From assembly GCA_023443225.1 (NCBI GenBank), contig JAEZVF010000063.1, forward strand, positions 1 to 37,427: a stretch of DNA of 37,427 nt, in the 5' to 3' direction. A program made the position numbers and the translations under genes. Source of the stretch: Bacillota bacterium (GTDB lineage Bacteria; Bacillota; Clostridia; Lachnospirales; Lachnospiraceae). Under the pieces are notes generated by a model. That model was given only the letters and a program-made list of their open reading frames with translations. It did no database searches and had not been told where the DNA came from. Each line of letters starts with the position of its first letter. Position 1 is the first letter of the stretch. This document shows, piece after piece, positions 14,720 to 21,983 of this stretch.

Positions 14720-15181
14720 CTGCTTCTCCTTAATCTCTTAAAATTCATATTTTATTAATCAAATTATTTGTATAAAGATATTCGTTTTATATTAAAATCT
14801 AATCTATTTATATTATTCGGTAGGAATAATTAAACTTTTCTATAAAAAATTATTTCAACCACTCCATTTATTTTTCTTCATTAACTTCCTACTGGTGTTT
14901 ATTATCTTATTGCTATTTACCAGCTTCCCATTATTGCTATAACATGTAGTCCAATCTCCTACCGGTATTGTTTTATATTGATGTACAGACTAAGCTTTCA
15001 TACTTCCTTACTTATATTGTATATAGTAATATTATACCAGTATTACAGTTATTGTAAAGGAAACATTCTCCATAATCTACCAAAATAAATATTTTTATAA
15101 CAAAATAATCATAATACACGAAAACCTCAAAATAAAACATATCCACAATAAAGATAAAATACTAACACACATAATCCAGCA
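14720..15181. other. AT-rich intergenic region with degenerate repeats
   Basis: No credible gene is present. Bases 14882-14970 hold three loosely repeated blocks 31-38 bases apart: TAACTTCCTACTGGTG, CCAGCTTCCCATTATTG and CCAATCTCCTACCGGTATTG. Their reverse complements contain (A/G)TAGGA or ATGGGA followed by (A/G)GTT-like ends, similar to the cassette motif. Each is itself roughly palindromic. AAGCTTTCATACTTCC near 14993 echoes a stretch at 3468-3483. The NACHT promoter must also lie here, but I cannot pick a convincing pair of hexamers. Confidence 0.45.
14809..14832. repeat. Direct repeat, right end of the NACHT module
   Basis: TATATTATTCGGTAGGAATA followed by ATTA matches 9510-9533 at 20 of 24 positions, in the same orientation. 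Its core TTATTCGGTAGGAATAA is a perfect inverted repeat of TTATTC and GAATAA around GGTAG. Confidence 0.5.
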
Positions 15182-15188
15182 CAAAAAA

Positions 15189-15221
15189 ATAATGTACCCA
15201 AATAAAATTCAAGTACATTAT
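15189..15221 (-). terminator. Intrinsic terminator after the aldo/keto reductase remnant
   Basis: ATAATGTAC and GTACATTAT form a perfect 9-bp stem. On the minus strand it is followed by a run of seven T. It lies 28 bases downstream of the reductase stop codon. Confidence 0.75.
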
Positions 15222-15249
15222 CTCTCTAACCCTTCATATTATTACTTTA

Positions 15250-15978
15250 TCACATACCAAATATCTCCTCTGCCTTTTTCATCCCTTCGACAATCGATAC
15301 CCCAAACGGGCAACGTTTCTCACAAGCGGCACAGCTCATACAATCTGATGCATTTGCCGAAAGGCCTTTATAATGAGCTCGAATGGTAGCAGGAATTTCC
15401 TGCTGCATTACTGCCAGATCATATAGCTTATTAACCATTGCTATATCGATGCGAGCTGGGCATGGGTCACAATGACCACAATAGGTACATTGCCCTGAAT
15501 AGGAGTGATATGGCGCATTTGCGAGAACTGTGGCATAATCTTTCTCTTCCTCATTGGCAGTTTCATATTCGATAGCAGCATCTACTTCTTCCGTTGAACT
15601 GTATCCGACCATAACTGATGCCACCGCTGGACGCGTAAGCGCATAATGAAGACACTGAACAGGGGTTAATGCAACACCAAAAGGCGATTTTTCCGCACTA
15701 AATAATCTTCCGCCGGCATATCCTTTCATTACAGTGATTCCAACATCTTCCCTCTCGCATATCTGATATAGTTCCTTCCGTTCCGGTGCAATCCCTTTCA
15801 GTTCCTTGTTATACTGTTCTACAAAGAGCTGATTGATATCTTCACTTGCAGGAAGCATATCGAAGGCAGGATTTAGACTGAATAGGACCATTTCAATGAC
15901 ACCGTTTAGAGCTGCCAACTTTGCAACATCTGGATTGTGTGTACTTAGACCGATATGACGTATTGCTCCACTTTGTTT
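15250..15978 (-). pseudogene. Aldo/keto reductase with 4Fe-4S tail, 5'-truncated
   Basis: The frame encodes about the last 242 residues of a ferredoxin-type aldo/keto reductase that is normally about 375 residues long. It begins in the middle of the TIM barrel (KQSGAIRHIGLSTHNPDVAK), continues through the barrel and CTYCGHCDPCP, and ends with a ferredoxin-like CMSCAACEKRCPFG, so both cysteine clusters are intact. An in-frame TAA (15979-15981) comes directly before this segment, with unrelated DNA beyond it. The N-terminal third, including the catalytic Asp-Tyr-Lys region, has been deleted. The break point abuts the 3' end of the DUF2339 gene 45 bases away. A functional enzyme is not expected. 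Its terminator survives. Confidence 0.85.
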
Positions 15979-16022
15979 TTATGCTCTGACCTGTTACTAT
16001 TATATTGGATAGATTACAACGT

Positions 16023-18176
16023 TTAGGAAGAATAATTCTGACGTAATCTATTGTAAATAAAACTAATGAAAAAGCACAAGCATCCTCCTGCAATCAGTGC
16101 AAGAACTCTAGTAATCGAATTCTCCTCATTTAGATCCACTAATATGAATTTTGCTACCATAACGATTGTTAATACCAACCCATACTGTCGTATACTCTTA
16201 TTCCTCAGTTTAAATCCTATGGATATACTTCCTACCGCTACGATCAGTCCGGCAATACTATAGGTTACCGATACGATACCCAAATCTGAAAATGACCGTA
16301 TAATTGTCCATGTTAACATTAAATATTTCAGAACAATCCATACTCCTATGAATGGCTGGTTCTTGGCGTTACCAGTAAGGATATTTTTGCTTTGTATCAA
16401 GGTAATTGCAATTGTAGCCAGTATAAATATCAGTTGCAATAACAGTTGATTCACGGATGTAATTTTCTGCAGTCCATAAAAATATAGTATCGTTGAAAAC
16501 AGATAAACCAGCATCTGCATGTGTTTATCATCTTCCAACATGTCATTTCTACCAAAGAATTTAAACTGCTCACTATTCCAATTTTTAAAGTACTCAATTT
16601 TTAACAAAAGAACAAAAGCAATGACAGCAATCAAATAACCGATTGCATTATCCACGTTGTTATTTATGTTAATAAACCAAATCTCTATGTATTTTACAAT
16701 ATTGGAAGGTATGGCAAAGCTATTCATCATAATAACTAGGATACCAATTGTTTTTAATTCGTTCATCTGTTTAAACTTTAAATTACTGCTTTTCCATAAC
16801 ACATAGAGCAGCAATCCCAACTGGATAATTCCATAAACAGTGCTTATTAAATACCCTGAATTACTGAAAAACAAGAAAAGCGAATCCAATAAAATGATTA
16901 GACTAATTAAAAAAGATTGATTTTCTCGTTTAAGAACTGTTTCATTCACAAGCAGTAATAATCCTATTAAAATAATACCTGTTGGCATATTAAAGTATTC
17001 CATATTGATCAACAAAGTCGCGATGGCCAGAACGACAGCATAATATCTCGTTAACCATTTTTCTATCTTTTTGTAAAACATAGTATTTAATATAAACTGC
17101 AGGAAATGCACTATGAAAAAAAGTAAATAACAGATACTAACTTTCAAATGCAGATAATCGTTACTTAAATTACTGATATATAAAGCGGTTAATATTGTTG
17201 TAATTTCACCAACCACAAGATAAATAGGCATAATAGAGTCTGAATTGCTAATTACCTTATAAAATAAATTCATGAGTAGATATAGAATTACAATTACGGC
17301 TAGCTGTGCAATATAGTTGTTCAACACTTTCTCTGTTCCAAGGAATCCGTCCATAAAACATCGTATTAATATTGTGGAAAAGCTTACCATTGATAGAAGG
17401 ATACTCGCTATGAATTCCACTTTATTATTCTGAAACGTTTTGCATATCATTACTAAAGAAATACTCGATGCAAATAAAATCATGATCAATAGCTCATTAT
17501 CCCCTTGCATAAGTACTAACCCTAATATCAATGCAATGTAACTGCCTATATATGCTATTATGGTTGTAAAGAATAGATTCGTATACCGTGAAGATAATAT
17601 AAAAAACACTGCCCATATACCAGCCAACAAGATGGACATACTATTACCGATAAAATGAAATGCCAAGTTGGCAGATAGTATGGCAATGAATAGTAAACCG
17701 GCTCCGGTTCCAAGGATAATCGAAGTTGTTGGATTCTTCTTTGTCTGTATAAGCCAAAAACCCAAAACGGTTAGTGCAATGCCTGCTAACGTAATTATCA
17801 TAAATTTTATTTCAGGCGTAGTTCTGTTCCATACAAGGCCGACAAATGAACTTGCAGCTAAAAAAATAAGCATTGCAGCTAATGCACCTATTAGGTATTT
17901 TCCAACCAAAGCTTCTTTGTCTTTCTCTTTATTATTATTTTCCTCTGTACTGGTTTGTGTCCTTGCTTCTGTACTGGTTTGTTTCCCTACTTCTTCTTGG
18001 GGTTTATGTATTGCTTCTAGGTTGTCATTCACTTTGCGGTCGTTCTGTATTACTTTAGCTTGTTCTATGATTGAATTTACAGAAGAAGATTCATGAATTG
18101 CAGACTTCTTCATGATTAATTCTAACTGAGCCACTCTTTCTTCAAGATCTTTTATTCTCTCCTCTGATGATTTCAC
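16023..18176 (-). CDS. DUF2339 multi-spanning membrane protein
   Basis: This 717-residue protein has a short N-terminal coiled coil (SSEERIKDLEERVAQLELIM). A low-complexity Thr/Glu/Lys linker with the duplicated segment QTSTE follows, to about residue 85. After EALVGKYLIGALAAMLIFLA come some 18-20 hydrophobic helices to the C-terminus. The start of the membrane part and the end (VMVAKFILVDLNEEN...ISFIYNRLRQ) match the DUF2339 layout, and the length fits. The function is unknown; family members are large integral membrane proteins without recognised enzymatic motifs. The start is GTG after AAGGCGG. It appears monocistronic, with a ~200-bp gap to the helicase. The truncated reductase has been joined directly behind it. 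Confidence 0.75.
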   Translation of the reverse strand: MKSSEERIKDLEERVAQLELIMKKSAIHESSSVNSIIEQAKVIQNDRKVNDNLEAIHKPQEEVGKQTSTEARTQTSTEENNNKEKDKEALVGKYLIGALAAMLIFLAASSFVGLVWNRTTPEIKFMIITLAGIALTVLGFWLIQTKKNPTTSIILGTGAGLLFIAILSANLAFHFIGNSMSILLAGIWAVFFILSSRYTNLFFTTIIAYIGSYIALILGLVLMQGDNELLIMILFASSISLVMICKTFQNNKVEFIASILLSMVSFSTILIRCFMDGFLGTEKVLNNYIAQLAVIVILYLLMNLFYKVISNSDSIMPIYLVVGEITTILTALYISNLSNDYLHLKVSICYLLFFIVHFLQFILNTMFYKKIEKWLTRYYAVVLAIATLLINMEYFNMPTGIILIGLLLLVNETVLKRENQSFLISLIILLDSLFLFFSNSGYLISTVYGIIQLGLLLYVLWKSSNLKFKQMNELKTIGILVIMMNSFAIPSNIVKYIEIWFININNNVDNAIGYLIAVIAFVLLLKIEYFKNWNSEQFKFFGRNDMLEDDKHMQMLVYLFSTILYFYGLQKITSVNQLLLQLIFILATIAITLIQSKNILTGNAKNQPFIGVWIVLKYLMLTWTIIRSFSDLGIVSVTYSIAGLIVAVGSISIGFKLRNKSIRQYGLVLTIVMVAKFILVDLNEENSITRVLALIAGGCLCFFISFIYNRLRQNYSS

Positions 18177-18293
18177 CTTGCACCGCCTTTTCTTTATTAT
18201 ACACTTAAAAGGAATTCCAATTATTACTAATCACATTCTAGCATAGCTTATTTCCATTTACAAGAATTATGATGAATGCAGTTTCATTTGGTC

Positions 18294-18327
18294 AAAAAAA
18301 GCATCCAGGTTTTCCTGAATGCTTTTA
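18294..18327 (-). terminator. Intrinsic terminator of the DinG-like helicase
   Basis: AAAGCATCCAGG, a TTTT loop and CCTGAATGCTTT form a near-perfect 12-base stem flanked by A-runs and T-runs on both sides. It may therefore act bidirectionally. It is about 55 bases past the helicase stop. Confidence 0.8.
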
Positions 18328-18379
18328 TACTTCTTCTACTGTTCGTGCTACTGGCTAACTACCGAAGATCTAGTTCTGT

Positions 18380-20296
18380 TTACAAGTCTTCTATTGTTCT
18401 AATGCTGGCTCCAGAAGGTAGCGCACCCATAACGACTTTTTCCCAAGGTTCTCCTATTACTGAATCTAAAATAACAATTGATCCTTTGTCATCCTGTGTT
18501 CTAATTAATCTCCCACATCCTTGTTTTAACTTAAGCCCCATTTCAGGATAATCTACTGTGGTGACTGGATCTAATCCTTGTTCACTTGCCTCTTTACGTT
18601 GTACTTCAATGAAAGCATCTGAAGAAGGAAATGGTAGTTGCCAAATGACAAGTAATGTTAGTGCCTCACCAGGTACATCGATTCCTTCCCAGAAATTTGC
18701 ACCGATTAATACCGAAGCCTCTACTTCTTTAAACTTTCGGACAAGATAACCTCGATCACCTTCATCTTCGCATAAAACCTCGAAAGATAACTGGTATGCC
18801 TTTAATCTTCTTCTGATTCTTCGAACTTCCTGTAGTGAATTAGTAAGTACGAGAGCTCGACCCCCATTTTGATTAAGTAAAGATACTAATTTTTCAATAC
18901 TATTTGAGGATTGACTCAAATAGACAACAACTTGTTTTTCTAAATCAAAAGGACTTCCCACCGTAGATTTGGATGGCTTTTTTAACCCAAGTGATCGAAT
19001 AAAATAACTAAAGTCGCCTTCGTTACTTAAGGTTGCTGAGGTAAATACCACTGGTAATCCCTTCTGGAATAAATTCTGGTCCAACATTTCATTTAAATTC
19101 CTAGGAATAACCCAAAAGCTACCATCCCGATGATCAACCCAAGTAATCGTATCTCTGCTTTCATTTCTACAGAATTTGTCTAATGCCCCTATGGCTCTTT
19201 CAATTTGTCCTTCATATGCATGTATTTGACTTACTGATAAAGACTCAATATATAATTCTTGTTCAATTTGTATCTCAAGAAGAAGTCGATCTAATGTCTT
19301 ACGAAAATTAGTTGCCGCTTTCAATAAGGTATCATTAATCCGAATAGATAGTCGTTTAGAACATTCATCCGTTATGACAGCGTTTTCTAGAAATGCAAAA
19401 AAATCCCCAGAGGCTTGTTCCATGGCATTCACTGATGAACTTAAGGAATCCCTAACTCCTTGTATTTCTTCTAGGGTGAGAATCATATTATCTATTTCAT
19501 CCTTATTGATTTGTTGTCCTGCCTGCAAGGCAGCGGGAAGTAATATTTTATGTCCCTCATCGAAAATGACAGCCGAATAATTAGGTAGTATAGGCATTTT
19601 TCCATTGAAAACTCTATCATCGCGCGTCCATAAGTCTTGAAAAAAAATATCATGATTTACAATAATTAAATCTTTCGTAGATCGATAATGTTCCCTTGCC
19701 TTAACAAGTTTGCAAAAGCCACGGTTTAAACAAATATCACAAGCCATAAACTCGTTCCATCCAATCAGCTTCCAGATATAATCTGGTATGGTCGGTATTT
19801 CTGAACGTTCACCCATATTTGTCTTCGTTATCCACTGATTAATCTCATTCGACATTGTGTTAAAATCTTCAAGCGTTTCATTCACTCGCACATCACAGAT
19901 ATACTGACGAGGGTCCTTTGCCATTCGAGCATCTATCTCTAAACCAAGAAGTTGTGAAAGCTTTATAATATCTCCATCGTTTCCAGTAAGCTGTTCTTGA
20001 AGTGCTGTGCTAGCACAAGCAATCACTACTGGTTTCCCACTAAATCGAGCATAAGCAATTGCTGAAAGTAAATAAGCAATTGTTTTACCCGTACCAAGTT
20101 CAGCTTCTGCTAAATGGATTTTTTTATTACACATCGCATCTGCAAGTTGAAAAGCCGTATATATTTGTTCCTCTCTAACTTCATATCCGTGTTCCGGAAG
20201 GATATCATAAAAAACATCCCCTATCCAATCACCTAATTTTACTTGAAATTCTTCTTTACTATTATAATCAAAGGGTTCTTTCCGTCTTGCACACAT
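18380..20296 (-). CDS. DinG/XPD-type Fe-S ATP-dependent helicase
   Basis: This superfamily-2 DNA helicase of about 638 residues belongs to the DinG/XPD branch. Walker A lies in ELGTGKTIAYLL (about residues 65-76). Walker B is VIFDEGHKIL (about 245), with Gly in place of the usual Ala of DEAH. Between them are the four iron-sulphur cysteines: one in RQYICDVR, then CDICLNRGFC near residue 190. IIVNHDIFF is the conserved VNHxLL motif. The C-terminal helicase half has VFTSATLSNEG, VLIGANFWEGIDVPGE (motif V) and QGCGRLIRTQDDKGS (motif VI). The role is 5'-3' unwinding in replication or repair. Start 20296 follows GGAGGGAAAGAAA; upstream in-frame ATG codons lack such a site. It appears intact. Confidence 0.9.
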   Translation of the reverse strand: MCARRKEPFDYNSKEEFQVKLGDWIGDVFYDILPEHGYEVREEQIYTAFQLADAMCNKKIHLAEAELGTGKTIAYLLSAIAYARFSGKPVVIACASTALQEQLTGNDGDIIKLSQLLGLEIDARMAKDPRQYICDVRVNETLEDFNTMSNEINQWITKTNMGERSEIPTIPDYIWKLIGWNEFMACDICLNRGFCKLVKAREHYRSTKDLIIVNHDIFFQDLWTRDDRVFNGKMPILPNYSAVIFDEGHKILLPAALQAGQQINKDEIDNMILTLEEIQGVRDSLSSSVNAMEQASGDFFAFLENAVITDECSKRLSIRINDTLLKAATNFRKTLDRLLLEIQIEQELYIESLSVSQIHAYEGQIERAIGALDKFCRNESRDTITWVDHRDGSFWVIPRNLNEMLDQNLFQKGLPVVFTSATLSNEGDFSYFIRSLGLKKPSKSTVGSPFDLEKQVVVYLSQSSNSIEKLVSLLNQNGGRALVLTNSLQEVRRIRRRLKAYQLSFEVLCEDEGDRGYLVRKFKEVEASVLIGANFWEGIDVPGEALTLLVIWQLPFPSSDAFIEVQRKEASEQGLDPVTTVDYPEMGLKLKQGCGRLIRTQDDKGSIVILDSVIGEPWEKVVMGALPSGASIRTIEDL

Positions 20297-20520
20297 TTTC
20301 TTTCCCTCCAACATTGCAATATATATTTTATCTAAAATCCATAGTATATTACATTTAGCAAGACTTAGCAATAATTTTTATCTTGTTATTTTTTTATCAT
20401 TCCAGCCTGATGACCTCCAACCCCATACCAACGTGGATTATCCAACTGCCAGAGATCATTTCAAGTAAATCTAAGCTCAAACCTTAACAGTGTTTTTCTA
20501 ATGTATTAATTATATTATTG

Positions 20521-20967
20521 CTATTCCATACTTTCATTTCTATGTTGAATATGTATGCCTATATGTCCAATTCCCAATATAACAACAGCAATGGTAAGCC
20601 AGATTACTTTTCCATAAATACTTAATAAGAAGAAGGCAGCAACTGGTAGTAATGCTCCAGGAACGGGAATGCCAAGAAAGTTCCCATAGAAATCCTTTAG
20701 GGTATGCCCACTTTTAAAATAATAAATCCATGATATTTCATATACCAACATAAGAATAAAGGATACAATCAGCCATATGGACCATGGGGTAAATGTCTTT
20801 ATATTGAAATCAGAGAAAATCACTGCAATAGGTGTCACCAGAAACTGTCCCACTCTTTCAAATAGTAAAAGTACCTTATTCTCGTTACAAACGATGTTCT
20901 CATACCCCACCGGTTTATTCTTTGTCCAAAAAAGATTTGGAATCGTTAGCATCAATAAATAGATCAC
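20521..20967 (-). CDS. Four-helix membrane protein, left copy
   Basis: This is a paralogue of the protein at 32286-32762, about four in five residues identical by eye, including NLFWTKNKPVGY, NKVLLLFERVGQFL, GIPVPGALLPVAAFF and GHIGIHIQHR. It has four or five hydrophobic helices. The family is not recognised. Homology continues upstream of the GTG at 20967 (GHLGFSYVGVIY), but the ATG used by the right copy is changed here. The true start is thus uncertain: a GTG without a good ribosome binding site, a CTG, or no translation at all. It follows the glycine-rich gene's terminator and has its own promoter-like hexamers at 21043-21071. Confidence 0.6.
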   Translation of the reverse strand: MIYLLMLTIPNLFWTKNKPVGYENIVCNENKVLLLFERVGQFLVTPIAVIFSDFNIKTFTPWSIWLIVSFILMLVYEISWIYYFKSGHTLKDFYGNFLGIPVPGALLPVAAFFLLSIYGKVIWLTIAVVILGIGHIGIHIQHRNESME

Positions 20968-21042
20968 ACCTACATAGGAAAATCCTAAATGTCCTTCTTT
21001 AGACAGAAATCCATGCTTTCACCACACTGAATATATTCAAAT

Positions 21043-21071
21043 ACAATATATCATTCTGATATATTTGTAAA
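21043..21071 (-). promoter_or_regulatory. Promoter-like hexamers for the left membrane-protein copy
   Basis: On the minus strand TTTACA, 17 bases, TATTGT. The same arrangement with the same spacing is conserved in the right copy (32817-32845) although the spacer has diverged, which supports it being functional. Confidence 0.55.
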
Positions 21072-21125
21072 GAATAAAATACGATTAACTAACGTTTTTT
21101 AATAGTTATTAATACTTTTTATATC

Positions 21126-21171
21126 AAAAGAAGCTGCATTCAGAAATTACTCTACATTGCAGCTTCTTTTT
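21126..21171 (-). terminator. Intrinsic terminator of the YD/glycine-rich operon
   Basis: AAAAGAAGCTGCA and TGCAGCTTCTTTT form a 13-bp perfect stem around a 19-base loop, with T-runs on both sides. It is 30 bases after the stop of the second glycine-rich gene. A weaker version of the same hairpin follows the multicopper oxidase gene. Confidence 0.8.
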
Positions 21172-21200
21172 AATTACTTACATTTAATTATCTTTCAACC

Positions 21201-21962
21201 TCAAATCTTTTGAATTGTTACAGTTCCCTTCTGGCCTGGCAATCCTGCACTTCCATTACTACCATTCTTAGGTTGGGAGCTTCCTGAATAATATTTTCCA
21301 TTTCTGCCATGATTCCCCCCAATTCCTCCGCTTCCTCCACTGGCAGCTACGCAATCAACTGTGGGAAAGAAGTCCTGTGTCGATGCATATTTAACGGTAA
21401 GCGCGGATGCAGCATTACCTGCATTGCTTCCATTCCCGCCATCACCACCGTCACCACCGATTCCTCCAGGGTCCGTTTGAGATGTTCCATCATAACCTGC
21501 TGCGCCTTTGCCTCCATTGCCGCCGTTGCCTCCCAATCCACCAGTGCTAAGGATAGTTGCATAAAAGCATAGTTCTTTTATCGTGATAGTAAATGACCCC
21601 GGTGCATTTGACCCTGGAATACGAGATGGTTTTCCCTTTTCTCCACATTCTCCCCAATCTGAACCATTACTTCCGTTTTCTCCATTCTTACCTGGCATTC
21701 CTGTGACAATGATATGATAATTCCAATCGATCAATCTTTCATCATAAGACAGTGATGTATACGCAACTGAAACTCTTGTATCAGGAACATTTAAATCATC
21801 ATAAACATCAAGCTTTTCTACAATAAAATTAGAACCTGCCCGTATTTCAATATATGCACCAGGCCCCATATAGATTGTTCCATAATGCATGTTTGCAGAC
21901 GGTTCGCTTATAATCAGTGGTGCGTCTCTGGTGATGATTATATTTGGATAGTCATTGCTCAT
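21201..21962 (-). CDS. Glycine-rich protein B (short paralogue)
   Basis: This 253-residue protein has an N-terminal beta-rich domain (PNIIITRDAPLIISEPSANM, then HYGTIYMGPGAYIEIRAG), followed by a short linker domain. From about residue 95 onwards the sequence is glycine-rich: first collagen-like GxY stretches (GKNGENGSNG), then GGLGGNGGNGGKG and GGIGGDGGDGGNGSN blocks. It ends in GQKGTVTIQKI. The GGxGG periodicity is known from polyglycine-II bundles such as the phage S16 gp38 adhesin, so a compact glycine-helix sandwich is a reasonable guess. There is no signal peptide. The start has GGAGGGTG upstream. It is 21 bases behind the longer paralogue in the operon of the YD-repeat protein. Confidence 0.75.
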   Translation of the reverse strand: MSNDYPNIIITRDAPLIISEPSANMHYGTIYMGPGAYIEIRAGSNFIVEKLDVYDDLNVPDTRVSVAYTSLSYDERLIDWNYHIIVTGMPGKNGENGSNGSDWGECGEKGKPSRIPGSNAPGSFTITIKELCFYATILSTGGLGGNGGNGGKGAAGYDGTSQTDPGGIGGDGGDGGNGSNAGNAASALTVKYASTQDFFPTVDCVAASGGSGGIGGNHGRNGKYYSGSSQPKNGSNGSAGLPGQKGTVTIQKI

Positions 21963-21983
21963 TTTTTACACCCTCCGATGTGA

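Larger units (their letters stand above)
20521..21175. repeat. Left copy of a ~640-bp flanking duplication
   Basis: The region contains the membrane-protein gene, its promoter and the terminator of the preceding transcription unit. It is collinear with 32286-32925 in the same orientation. Intergenic matches include ACAATATATCA, ATATTTGTAAAG and GAAGCTGCAT. The pair brackets the glycine-rich and YD-repeat locus. Confidence 0.7.

Noticed and set aside
20390..20470. Protein-like minus frame DLWQLDNPRWYGVGGHQAGM between the helicase and membrane-protein genes
   Set aside because: It is only about 25 codons long with no start signal, and an overlapping frame is equally open. It could be a gene-tail remnant but cannot be supported.
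21309..21572. Plus-strand and alternative minus frames over glycine-rich protein B
   Set aside because: They are frame shadows of a repetitive coding sequence. The real frame has a ribosome binding site and a paralogue.
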